A DNA stretch of 64,000 nt, taken from positions 28,349,896 to 28,413,895 of the forward strand of contig NC_067206.1 of NCBI RefSeq assembly GCF_026262505.1, in the 5' to 3' direction. Of the stretch, positions 8,802 to 17,274 are shown one piece after another. A program made the position numbers and the translations under genes. Origin of the DNA: Trichomonas vaginalis G3. Its lineage: Eukaryota > Parabasalia > Trichomonadida > Trichomonadidae. The stretch's first letter is position 1. Every line of letters begins with the position of its first letter. A model generated the notes under the pieces. That model saw nothing but the letters and a program-made list of their open reading frames with translations, had not been told where the DNA came from and ran no database searches.

Positions 8802-10082
8802 ATGGGGTCTCCGTTGACGAAAACGGTTTATTTCAAACTTTTCTATGAGTGGTCCGAAAAAAACAGTTCATTTTTCATAATGGAAGGAAGAACAAGTGTC
8901 GCAAACAATTCGTCGACTACCTCTGCAGTTAAAGTTCCTACAACTTATGTCTCACCATTCTCAAAACCCTTACGACCTCCTATAATACCAAAGCAACTTC
9001 CTCATACAATTGCAAACAAATTGTCCAACAATTTGAGTTCTTCTTCTCAAAACACAACAGAAACAACTCAGCCAACAGGTCAGGCAACAACAACTATCGG
9101 AACAGAAGCATTTTCAGAAGAAGTTCATACCAATCAGACTCCAATCGAACATACAGAAACACAACCACCCGAAAATACAGAAACACATCCAATCGAACAT
9201 ACAGAAACACATTCTGCAATGACCACTAGGTCGCAAACACGATATATCGCCTTTAGCAAACAATTTAAGTCTCAAATTCAAGACACACAAGATAGAGACA
9301 CTCCTCTTTCAGAGAAAGTTCGTAGAAAATACGCAAAGAAAAGGTTCGAATTGTTAGATAAGTTAAATGAACAGTGGGGTTCAGAAGACAATCGAGATTA
9401 TAACGAGATGTTTCAAGCTGTCATGGATGCCATTCAGCCTTTTGAAAACGAAATCAAAGACCCTGGCGTACTTGTTGACATGTTTGCTTCATATTTACCT
9501 GTTACTGCCAATCTCATAGCGTTGCAAGCTATTGACCAGTTCATTCACTTGTTTCCAAAGAACTTGCAGAAGCATTTACAAGAAGTTAAAATTGCTGAAT
9601 TTGTCCGTATATATCCAAATTCATACAATTATTTGGAAGAATTGAATGAACATGGTGAAAGGTCATTCTATTTATATTTCTACACAAAAGACAACCAGTC
9701 AAAACGACTATACTGCATTGAACCTATGCCTCAATTCTTAGACAATTTCCACGTTATAACAACTGTTGCTTTAGATATTCCTGCCAGAGTTCCATATGGA
9801 GGAACAGTAACCATCTCAAGCTTTCCCAAGGACTATAAAGGAAAGCCTCTCACAATTGCAAAATTCACACACAGCAGTTGCCAATTTGTTCAAGATGTCG
9901 AGTTCCATTTCCTCAACAATACGACTTTCATCATAGAGACTCCTCAAGAAGGTATATACAAAGTTTTCATCGCAGGATTTGTTGCTCCCAATGGCGAAGA
10001 AGAAGTCGAAGAAATCCTCACCTCAGAGAGCGAAGAAGAAGAAAATTTCCAAGACATTCAAGATTCAGAATATACCGAATAA
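8802..10082 (+). CDS. 426-aa protein with disordered N-terminus, unknown
   Basis: Residues 1-150 are low complexity (S, T, P, N; E-H-T-E-T-x-P repeats at about 118-140). Residues ~165-400 look folded, with helices followed by beta-strands (YLYFYTK, TVTISSFP). The last ~30 residues are very acidic. No domain recognised. The second ATG at 8,881 (MEGRTS) is preceded by TTCATAATG, close to a trichomonad initiator-like TCA motif, and may be the true start, giving about 400 residues. It is the last gene before the right terminal repeat. Looks whole. Confidence 0.55.
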   Translation: MGSPLTKTVYFKLFYEWSEKNSSFFIMEGRTSVANNSSTTSAVKVPTTYVSPFSKPLRPPIIPKQLPHTIANKLSNNLSSSSQNTTETTQPTGQATTTIGTEAFSEEVHTNQTPIEHTETQPPENTETHPIEHTETHSAMTTRSQTRYIAFSKQFKSQIQDTQDRDTPLSEKVRRKYAKKRFELLDKLNEQWGSEDNRDYNEMFQAVMDAIQPFENEIKDPGVLVDMFASYLPVTANLIALQAIDQFIHLFPKNLQKHLQEVKIAEFVRIYPNSYNYLEELNEHGERSFYLYFYTKDNQSKRLYCIEPMPQFLDNFHVITTVALDIPARVPYGGTVTISSFPKDYKGKPLTIAKFTHSSCQFVQDVEFHFLNNTTFIIETPQEGIYKVFIAGFVAPNGEEEVEEILTSESEEEENFQDIQDSEYTE

Positions 10083-10164
10083 AAAAAACAATTTAAGACT
10101 AAAAATTTAATTTTATTATAATATTTTTATTTTTTTCATCTGGTCTTTGTATCATTCCTCCTCT

Positions 10165-10219
10165 AGTTTCTCCGGGGCTAGAAGGGGCGCAGCCCCTGGA
10201 AGCCCCACGCACCTGACCT
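10165..10219. repeat. right terminal inverted repeat of Polinton A
   Basis: The reverse complement of this stretch begins AGGTCAGGTG and matches 13,452-13,506 with few differences, including shared GTGGGGCTTCCAGG and TCTAGCCCC words. Bases 10,174-10,206 fold into a hairpin (GGGGCT/AGCCCC outer, AGGGGC/GCCCCT inner). Bases 10,083-10,164 just inside are AT-rich with nothing else of note. A 6-bp flank ATATCC follows, but its partner lies outside the window. Confidence 0.8.
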
Positions 10220-10404
10220 ATATCCAAAATAAAAAAAAATTAATTTCATGTCCGCAAGACTTCAACTAGAAAAATAAATACATTATATTATAACAAATCT
10301 ATATCAAGCATTAAAAAATCATACTTCATTGCATTCAATTTGTCTGGCAAATGATGTCAGAAGTTCTCAAAATTGTGAGAATCATAATTAATTTACCATC
10401 TACG

Positions 10405-11322
10405 TTAATTGAACATTTCATTTGTACAGATTGTAATATTACGAGTATCGCGCCATAAAAGAGGCTTTTCTTTGTATGTTTTATAAAAGCAATCCCAAAG
10501 TTTGTATGGAGCTTGCGTTCTGTTGCATTTTTGGTTATATGGTTTACACTTCGCACGATAGAAATGAAAGATTTTGGTGTTATTCCCAAACTTTCTGAAA
10601 TCAAATTCGTTATATTTTTGAGGGAAAACTATTCTTGAGTCTATAAACATTTTGTTTAATACTCTTTGATCATTGTACCAACGGCCCATGTGTCCATTGA
10701 GCCATTTCAAGTATTCAATGGATTTATTCAGAATATTATCATTTATGTACTTAAAATTATTGAATACCATAACACCGGCGTTAAAGTAATTTTTGAATCC
10801 TTCAAATCTTCTTGCAAAATCAAAAACTACGATTGCAGATTGGTTGTTGAAATCATGGAAGTACATATCTTTAATATCTTGTACTACAATTGCATCTCCA
10901 TCTAATTGTAAGAATCTTTCCATTTCAGGATGCGCATTAGGAAAAACAATTCGAATATAAGTGTCGTACCCAACTATCCATATTCTTTTAGTCAAGTACC
11001 GTGTTTGGTATGTTTCGAAATAGAATTTTGTATTAAGGATTGGGCGTTCTGCAAAATGAGTTTTATATTTTGGTAATAAATCTGCATTGACAGTTGTAAT
11101 ATAAAAGGAAATATGTTGATCTGGATGTGCATTGACTACGGCGTATATAGCTGGTCCAAGATTGAAAAGGTCTCCTGACCATGACAATAAAACATTCATG
11201 TTACTGTGGAATTCTCCATTATACGTGATACCGCCAATAGTTGAAAACAAAACGATGATAAATACTGATTCAATGACTAATATATATATGGAAGATTTTT
11301 GAAATATAAAACCAAAACTCAT
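10405..11322 (-). CDS. GT8-like glycosyltransferase, type II membrane protein
   Basis: A 305-residue host protein. Residues 12-31 form a signal-anchor helix, placing the catalytic part in the Golgi or ER lumen. The nucleotide-sugar/Mn2+ site is L-D-G-D-A-I-V (DGD at 141-143), preceded by the usual R-I-V-F-P region, and FNAGVMVFN at 180-188 is the classic GT8-type N-A-G motif. The rest has many N-glycosylation-like sequons. It would transfer a sugar from a nucleotide donor to a surface glycoconjugate; the exact sugar cannot be read. The start is the ATG at 11,322. Divergent from the GT64 gene 490 bp away. Confidence 0.75.
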   Translation of the reverse strand: MSFGFIFQKSSIYILVIESVFIIVLFSTIGGITYNGEFHSNMNVLLSWSGDLFNLGPAIYAVVNAHPDQHISFYITTVNADLLPKYKTHFAERPILNTKFYFETYQTRYLTKRIWIVGYDTYIRIVFPNAHPEMERFLQLDGDAIVVQDIKDMYFHDFNNQSAIVVFDFARRFEGFKNYFNAGVMVFNNFKYINDNILNKSIEYLKWLNGHMGRWYNDQRVLNKMFIDSRIVFPQKYNEFDFRKFGNNTKIFHFYRAKCKPYNQKCNRTQAPYKLWDCFYKTYKEKPLLWRDTRNITICTNEMFN

Positions 11323-11809
11323 TTAACCCTTGACGTCAAATTTTTTGGCTCGCCAAGCTCTGTTTTAGCTTGATTTTCATAACACAATAAGATCTCTATA
11401 TTGATATGTTATCTCGAAATCAAATGAAAGTCATGTTTCATATTCATTTTTACTATTCTTTAAATTCTGAGTATAATGAACTTCGTTTTTGTCGATGTCT
11501 TTTTATATCTCACCCTGTATCTTTTCTTTTTAGTAACTCAAACATGGTATAATCCTCTGTTGTCATATGTGTGTCAAAAAAGTGTTTGCTATAAAAGGGA
11601 AAGTACCGACAAATAACCGTTTTTCGCTGTCAGATTGATTTTTTATCAAAATATTGTGTATGCTATTTATTTGGAACTACAATAGCGAAAGTAAAATATA
11701 TTGATATTGCCTGTTGAAATGATAAAGTAAATAGCATGAATATTCCTGAGATAATCATAAATATAAAAAACGATAATTGGTGTTTGGTCGGACGATAACC
11801 TTAAAAGAT

Positions 11810-12712
11810 ATGAGTTATGCTCTGGTTAAATTATGGACAAATTTTGGATCAATAACATTTTTATCCTTGCTATGTATATTCTTTTCAGTCATTTTTGGTA
11901 CTTCAATAATTGAAACAAGCGGATATTCACAAGTTATTGGCCCTGGATTATCAAATCTTAAACCTGATCGAGAATTAAGTAAAGACAAATACTCAATCAT
12001 ATACCTAAGTAGTTTCCGTCGAATTCCAATTCTATCTAAAATATTAAACTCACTTTTAAAGCAAGAATCTAAGCATTGCGAAAAAATTTACATATATTGG
12101 AACGATTTCAAGCATTCAATACCGGCTCCTAATTTAACTGCATATAACATTTCAAACTCTACAGTTCCTATTGAAATAATTGATACTGAAATGAGAGAAC
12201 TTGTTGCTCGATTTTTAATACCCCAAAACCTCGAGACTCAGACCATATGCAATATTGATGATGATATTTTCGTTAATTTTACAGCTTTAGACACTGCTTT
12301 TGAAGAATTTAAACGTAGAGGCTTTCCATTGTCAGTTTTCGGAAATTACGCAACTCTTTGGAGAAAAGGAAAGTATAGCTGGAAGAGAGGCCGTGATTTC
12401 AACATTGTTCTTACTGGACTTTCCTTTATAAACGTAGATTTGTTTGAAATCTATCATTCATATAAATATAAAAGCGTAATAGACTATTCGGCTGAGAAAA
12501 ACAATTGTGAAGACTTCATCATGAACTACGTAGCGTATGACGCTTTCGGGAATCGCCCTATCATTATAATATAAAGCACCACCTTCAAAATACAATTGGG
12601 CTGTCAGAAGGCCTTCAACAGCAAAGCAAGAGTAGAATGCTTGAAGTTCCTCGATAAATCTTTCGATTTCGTTGAAATCACCAGAAATACTTCAGTTCCA
12701 ATTCAAAAATAA
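11810..12712 (+). pseudogene. exostosin-like GT64 glycosyltransferase, damaged 3' end
   Basis: The first ATG is at 11,810; the open frame runs to a TAA at 12,572 (254 residues). A TM anchor spans residues ~14-33. GT64 signatures are clear: DDD in NIDDDIF at 149-153, LTGLSFINVDLF at 201-212, and NNCEDFIMNYV at 231-241, where the NCED acid is characteristic of EXT/EXTL2-type domains. Beyond the stop, C-terminal family-like words continue to 12,712 in shifted frames (IGLSEG, then CLKFLDKSF), so the host gene has probably suffered a premature stop and two compensating frameshifts within about 70 bp. It could instead be a shortened working gene; transcript data would tell. Confidence 0.7.
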
Positions 12713-13451
12713 TTATCTCATCAAAAAAATGGCACCTTTAGAAATTTATATATGTATTTGCCTGATATAAAAACCTATCATTTATACGCTTTTGTTATTA
12801 TCTCATAGTATTTAAATGACATAAGGTTATGTTAGTTGCGAGTATCTAGATATGAATGTTGTTAATAAAACATACATATAAAAGCAAAGGATCCCTTATT
12901 CACAGGGATTCATTTCTATGACATGTATGTCCTTGCAGTGTTATTATATATAACTCAACATTCATTGATGTATACATAGCACGATGGAGGTGAAATATAT
13001 TGCCACGTTGGGGTCCTATAGCTCCAATGAGGAGCTTCACTCTAAGAGATGACGATTAAATTGAATTTTGGTAAAAAAATCGAATTTATTGAGTGACTTT
13101 CTTCAACATAATCGACAATCTCACAATGAAATATGATATTCAAATTGTGTTCGATATATATTTATAATAAAATTGAAAATCAATTTTTTAATGGTGATTT
13201 GAATAATCACCGCTTTAGTTTACAACTATTCAATTTTCTGCACTTCGAGGTCTTTTTTCTCTTGATAGAATAGATATCATTCTGCATAAGCATGGCTATA
13301 ACATGACCATATCATTATCTACCTATCTGTCGTTTCAGATATCAAAAAGAAGAGATTTGATCAAAACCTTAAACATTGGAGTTTTCACTGAGAGCCCGCT
13401 GATCAAGATTTTCAAAATTGGCCCATCCGATGTTCATTTTTTATTGAAATA
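12713..13451. other. host intergenic sequence
   Basis: 739 bp of AT-rich sequence up to the Polinton B end. I see no gene, tRNA or clear repeat; a short GGATCCCTT...AAGGGATTC-like imperfect inverted pair lies near 12,890-12,915. Confidence 0.5.
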
Positions 13452-13506
13452 AGGTCAGGTGAGTGGGGCTTCCAGGCGCGTTGCGCCCTCTAGCCCCTAA
13501 GAAATT
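13452..13506. repeat. left terminal inverted repeat of Polinton B
   Basis: Starts AGGTCAGGTGAGTGGGGCTT and is the reverse partner of 10,165-10,219. A hairpin spans 13,465-13,497 (outer GGGGCT/AGCCCC, inner GGCGC-GTT-GCGCC). Past about 13,500 the two ends share only patches such as AGAGGAGGA, so the well-matched repeat is short, roughly 55-90 bp. Confidence 0.8.
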
Positions 13507-13582
13507 TTGCCCAAGACCCAAGAGGAGGACCGAACCCCAGCCGACCAGCCGGTGACAAAACCAAAACCGTTGTTATTTACAT

Positions 13583-13700
13583 CATATTAATGGTGTCATT
13601 TTTATATCACTTTTAATATGTCACTTTTGTGTCACTTTTCACAAATTATATATGTTTTCATGTTTTGTCACTTTTCTGTCACTTTTCGGGTAAAAACATT
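13583..13700 (+). promoter_or_regulatory. TGTCACTTTT repeat cluster before the methylase gene
   Basis: Five or six copies of (T)GTCACTTTT or close variants lie in about 110 bp, all in the same orientation, ending 20-30 bp before the methylase ATG. Single copies occur near 15,810 before the next structural genes, and the reverse form TGACACTTT occurs near 8,449, 19,293 and 44,045. This could be a protein-binding iteron or promoter element. Confidence 0.45.
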
Positions 13701-13717
13701 TTTATTATTATATATAA

Positions 13718-14535
13718 ATGAATTTTACAAAACCACCGTTACCGTTCTTTGGAAATAAGAGTAGATGTAAAGATATTATATTGAGAGAACTTAAGAAACT
13801 ACCGAATGGTCTAACATTTGTAGATTTGTTCGGTGGAAGTTTCTATATATCCCATTTGTGCCATACAATATTCCCAGACTCAAAGATTATATGCAATGAC
13901 TTCGACAACTATATGTACCGTCTCAAACATATTCCAGACACAAACAATATATTGAAAGAGTTAAAAGAAAAGATACCTATAGGTAAGATGGAACGTATAC
14001 CATTAGATAAGAAAATATTGTGAGAGAGGTTTTGAAAAAAGCAGAATATATAGACTGGGATAGTATATCTGCTAGACTATTATATAGTGGTGCTATAAGA
14101 GTTCATGACATTGAAACACTTATGTCAAAAGTTTTATATCTTAACTATACAAATGTTTTCAAAGAGGACATAGAAAAATATATTGAGGGTATAGAGTTTG
14201 TGAGATGTCATTGGACAGAGTTGTATGAAAAATATAAAGACAAGGAAAATGTTTTCTTTATAGTGGACCCGCCGTTCTATAACACATGGGATTTTCAATA
14301 CCAAGTAGACTGGACTTTGAGAGACTCTTTAGAAACTTTAGACGTTATACATAACCATCCATGCTTTTACTTTACATCCGATAAAAGTGGTTTGGAAACC
14401 GTTATGAGATGGTTAGAGGACATACATGACTATGAGTTTATATATGACAAGATAGAATATGAGAGAGGTCCTATAAACTGGAGAAAGTGTCATAACAAAG
14501 AAATTTTATTAGTAAGTAAATGTGGTTTGAAATAG
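13718..14535 (+). pseudogene. Dam-type (D12 class) adenine-N6 DNA methyltransferase, broken
   Basis: N-terminal PFFGNKSR and TFVDLFGGSFY are the SAM-binding motif and F-x-D-x-F-x-G-x signature of D12 methylases; FFIVDPPFYNTW is the DPPY-type catalytic motif. Size (about 270 codons) fits Dam-like enzymes, which methylate adenine in short sites. The gene has about one break. Phage and giant-virus elements carry such enzymes for self-marking or replication control; here it is the first gene after the terminal repeat. Confidence 0.75.
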
Positions 14536-14651
14536 GACTACTTGTTTTAGGTTTTTTCCATTGTGTCATTTATTTATTTGACGTGGCAGAAAAGTACAGA
14601 GAATATGAAGATGAACCAATGCCTGCAAATGTTCAGCATATGTACTCGTAA
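14520..14651 (+). CDS. 43-aa single-span membrane peptide
   Basis: A short gene overlapping the methylase 3' end by 16 bp. It starts MWFEIGLLVLGFFHCVIYLF, one hydrophobic helix, followed by a charged tail (DVAEKYREYEDEP). A small membrane protein of unknown role; the clean hydrophobic-then-charged design and the overlap make chance less likely. Confidence 0.45.
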   Translation: MWFEIGLLVLGFFHCVIYLFDVAEKYREYEDEPMPANVQHMYS

Positions 14652-14674
14652 GAGATATTTTTATCTAATATTAA

Positions 14675-14761
14675 ATGGACGCACAGAACTTAGCGAATGC
14701 ACAGCAACCTGGACAACCAAACCCAGAGAATATTCCAAATGAAGTTAGAATACTCTCGTAA
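14675..14761 (+). CDS. 28-aa peptide before the hairpin array
   Basis: Starts MDAQNLANAQQPGQPNPENI after an A/T-rich promoter-like run and stops at 14,761, 12 bp before the first hairpin. It may be a genuine micro-gene or the start of a gene displaced by the array. No domain. Confidence 0.3.
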   Translation: MDAQNLANAQQPGQPNPENIPNEVRILS

Positions 14762-14772
14762 ACGAAAAAGAT

Positions 14773-15762
14773 GATTTGACGCAGTCAAATCCTCTCTCTC
14801 AAAAAGTGGACTTTACATGGCAAATTTCAAATGCATGTAAGGTCCACTTTGATCAGTTTCAGGATGGAATTGGAGGCCATGAGGTACTGACATTGCATCA
14901 GTATCTCATAGCCTCCAATCCCTTCAAAAAATGGGAGAAACTTTGGTCGAATAATTTAACATTCGGCCAAAGCTTCTCCCATAATTAATGAGAATGAAAG
15001 GGTAAGAGGCATATAGGGTCACTATATACCTCTTACCCTTTCATTTTCATTTGGAGGTCAACAAACCCGGAGTTAATTGCAAACAATTAACTCCAAATTT
15101 GTTTATGTTAAGGAAGGAATTGGAGGGTAAGAGGTACATAGTATGAATATGTACCTCCTACCCTGCAATTCCTTCTAGAAAGTTCCAAAACTTTGGGTTA
15201 ATTGCAAACTATTAACCCAAAGTTTTGGAACTTTCAAGTGGAGATGGAAGGCTTTGGGGTATACATTAATATAATATACCTCAAAGCCTTCCATCTCCAC
15301 TACAAATGGGAGAAAGTTTGTCCGAATAGTTTAACATTCGGACAAAGTTTCTCCCATCTTTCAATGTAATTGCTACCTGTGAGGTACTGACTTGAAGTCA
15401 GTGCTTCACAGGTAGCAATATCCAAAAATTTAAAAACATTTTATCAGTTCGTTAGAGAACTAGAGCCTCCTAGGTACTGAACCAGAATCAGTGCCTAGGG
15501 GACTCTAGTGATCTATATAAATCTGAGAAACTTTGAGGAAATTGTTCGACATTTCCTCAAAGTTTCTCAGCAATTTAGCGATGAATGTTCGTTATCGTGT
15601 AGATATTTATAATATATACATGATAACAAACATTCCCCGCTAAAAGATGTAAAATCTTATAAGAAATAATTGCAAAAGAATAACAAATTGCAACAAATTT
15701 TATATGAAACTGAACCTTATGAGGTAGTGATTCAAGATCACCGCCTCATAAGATTCAGTTTC
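14773..15762. repeat. periodic array of about fifteen hairpins
   Basis: After a small 8-bp hairpin (14,773-14,791), near-perfect hairpins fill the region. Left/right arms: 14803-14819/14834-14850; 14866-14890/14898-14922; 14931-14952/14961-14982; 14988-15016/15022-15050; 15061-15079/15084-15102; 15114-15140/15148-15174; 15178-15202/15211-15235 (25 bp, perfect); 15238-15263/15275-15300; 15306-15327/15336-15357; 15369-15392/15396-15419; 15459-15480/15488-15509; 15523-15542/15551-15570 (20 bp, perfect); 15574-15606/15612-15644; a degenerate one around 15647-15705; 15706-15731/15737-15762. Centres from the second to the tenth are spaced exactly 62.5 bp; the 11th to 13th likewise, and the 13th to the last is 125 bp. 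Exceptions are 67.5 bp (first interval) and 90 bp (10th to 11th). Two loop classes alternate, giving a 125-bp dimer period. Linkers are as short as 2 bp. No convincing protein is coded. It may make structured RNA or act as DNA cruciforms. Confidence 0.9.
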
Positions 15763-15866
15763 AATCTCAAGTATCTCAAAAGTAAGGCTCTATTTTTTGC
15801 CATGTAAAGTGTCACTTTTCTGTCAAACAGTTTTTATCGTTTTCGTTTACAACAATACAAACTGCA
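15763..15866 (+). promoter_or_regulatory. leader between hairpin array and structural genes
   Basis: Short AT-rich spacer with GTGTCACTTTTCTGTCA near 15,810, the same element that clusters before the methylase gene, then GTTTTTATCGTTTTCG before the ATG at 15,867. Probable promoter. Confidence 0.35.
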
Positions 15867-16142
15867 ATGGCAAACTATGGTCAAGTGCCAACAGATGTAC
15901 AAATGCAAACTGCCATGTCAAATGACGCTGCGTTAGGTTTGCCACCATGGTATGCAAATATGAGATGGAAAGAGTTTTATACAAACCCTGAAGTGGGATA
16001 TAAACAACTTTATGCAGATGACGCGAACACAGGAGTTGACCCAGAATATGTTTTCTACCAGAGGAGAAACAGAATGTATGAGCTCCAGTTAAAGAATGCT
16101 ATGGAACTCAACAGGAAACGTAAGAGACTAGGCGGACATTAG
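15867..16142 (+). CDS. 91-aa small Polinton structural-type protein
   Basis: Starts MANYGQVPTDVQMQTAMSND, contains a W/Y-rich middle (LPPWYANMRWKEFY) and ends in a basic helix (NRKRKRLGG). No known domain. It lies 18 bp before the pVI-like gene, so the two are probably co-transcribed minor virion proteins. Confidence 0.5.
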   Translation: MANYGQVPTDVQMQTAMSNDAALGLPPWYANMRWKEFYTNPEVGYKQLYADDANTGVDPEYVFYQRRNRMYELQLKNAMELNRKRKRLGGH

Positions 16143-16160
16143 ATTTTTACATATAGTAAA

Positions 16161-16403
16161 ATGGGTTTCTTCAGTAGTATTGGAAACTTCTTCAGAAGAG
16201 TTGGAAGAGGTATATGGAATGGAATAAAATCTGTCGGAAGAGGAGTATGGAACGGTGTCAAAAATATTGGTAAAAGAGTAGGTCAGTTCGTTGGTATTAT
16301 ACCTAAAGACCCTGAACCAGAAGAGCAAGCTCCTGTTATACAACAGCCTGAACCTGCACCACAGTCTAGTTGGCAACCAAATCCAACACCTCAACCGTAT
16401 TAA
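16161..16403 (+). CDS. pVI-like membrane-active amphipathic protein
   Basis: 80 residues starting MGFFSSIGNFFRRVGRGIWN and continuing as repeats of G-I/V-W-N-G-I/V-K-x-V/I-G-R/K, a textbook amphipathic helix with aromatic and basic faces, then a Pro/Gln-rich tail. Polinton and adenovirus-like genomes carry such small proteins (protein VI type), which disrupt endosomal membranes during entry. Family call is by pattern; it looks whole. Confidence 0.6.
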   Translation: MGFFSSIGNFFRRVGRGIWNGIKSVGRGVWNGVKNIGKRVGQFVGIIPKDPEPEEQAPVIQQPEPAPQSSWQPNPTPQPY

Positions 16404-16407
16404 AAAA

Positions 16408-17256
16408 TTATATTTTTACCGTTCGATAGTAGTTGTATATGAAACTAAGTTCTAAGTAAAACGCATGGTATAATGGAATTATTCTTTTTCTTCCATCTGT
16501 AGTAAACCATACTTGAAAGTCTGAAATACTTCCACTTGGTGGTTCGTATAACTTTGTAGGTTTTTCGTAAAAGTCATTTGCCAAGCATAAGAAAGAGTTT
16601 TGGGCGCCAGAAAATGAAGCATGAACTATCACAGCATCTTGGTCGAAAACATCTTTAAATAAATATGGTTCATCTCTTGCATATCGATTGTAGATATTTG
16701 CTAAAGGAGGTTCAACTTTCTGATTTAACATTCTTTGCAAATAATACCATGACATTGCAGTGAATTCTGTATATATTTGTTCGTCTTTATTTGGATTGTC
16801 TTCGGAGATTTGAAATGACACTTGTGAATTTTGTTTGTCATATACAATTCTCACATAAAGTGTGCTATCGGTATTTGCATATTCATCAGCATATTTTGCA
16901 TAACATGAATTTATTTTATCTTCTATATTTTTTAACGCAGTCTGTAGAGAAGATGAGAGGTCAACTTGTATTAGCTCAATTTCTTCCCACATTTTTCGTT
17001 GCCCTTCAGATGTATAATCTATATGAAACCTTACAATAAATGGAAAACCTGTTTGAACTTGTGAGACAAACTTCATTCTACGAAAGCCAATAGCTTTTGT
17101 GACGGATGGGTCTCTTAACCATCTTAATGGGTAGTCAAAACGATAGCCTTCATGCTTTATAGTATCTATGTCAACCTTTTGACCGACATTAGTAAAAAGT
17201 TCATCTAATGGTTTAGTTGTAGCAACTCTAGAATTTTCTTTTTCTATTGGAAGCAT
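16408..17256 (-). CDS. 282-aa Y-P-x-x-W family protein, unknown function
   Basis: Member of a family present three times in this window (here; 43,098-43,954; 51,695-52,481). Shared words: an N-terminal Y/F-x-Y-P-x-R/H-W followed by K/E-A-I-x-x-R-x-V, and a C-terminal F-x-V-W-F...I-P-L-Y-x-x-F strand region. Mostly beta by composition. It is convergent with the pVI-like gene and divergent from the fibre gene across an 18-bp gap, so a virion role (for example fibre attachment or a minor capsid protein) is plausible but unproven. Looks whole. Confidence 0.55.
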   Translation of the reverse strand: MLPIEKENSRVATTKPLDELFTNVGQKVDIDTIKHEGYRFDYPLRWLRDPSVTKAIGFRRMKFVSQVQTGFPFIVRFHIDYTSEGQRKMWEEIELIQVDLSSSLQTALKNIEDKINSCYAKYADEYANTDSTLYVRIVYDKQNSQVSFQISEDNPNKDEQIYTEFTAMSWYYLQRMLNQKVEPPLANIYNRYARDEPYLFKDVFDQDAVIVHASFSGAQNSFLCLANDFYEKPTKLYEPPSGSISDFQVWFTTDGRKRIIPLYHAFYLELSFIYNYYRTVKI

Positions 17257-17274
17257 ATTTTATCTATAATAAAA

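Larger units (their letters stand above)
1..10219. mobile_element. Polinton A (family 1), right-hand part
   Basis: Polinton/Maverick recognised by its gene set (SF3-type helicase, penton-like protein, double-jelly-roll capsid gene, other virion-type genes) and by a GC-rich terminal inverted repeat at its right end, matched in reverse at 13,452. The outermost bases read AG...CT as in other Polintons. The left end lies outside the window. Bases 1-2,554 are about 99% identical to 47,737-50,290 in Polinton B, so A and B are recent copies of one family. Most genes look whole; the capsid gene is broken at a few points. Using B for the missing left side, a full element would be about 25 kb. Confidence 0.88.
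10220..13451. other. host chromosomal island between two Polintons
   Basis: Flanked on both sides by outward-facing Polinton ends. It holds two divergent glycosyltransferase genes with codon use and gene type unlike the flanking elements. Bases 10,220-10,404 and 11,323-11,809 are AT-rich spacers; the second would carry both promoters but shows no motif I can assign with confidence. Confidence 0.75.

Noticed and set aside
12880-12960. tRNA or small structured RNA in the host spacer
   Set aside because: Only a weak imperfect inverted pair; no cloverleaf, A-box or B-box pattern could be made out.
14776-14988. 70-aa protein within the hairpin array
   Set aside because: It crosses three hairpins, has no counterpart in the rest of the array and no promoter; palindromic structure explains the sequence better.
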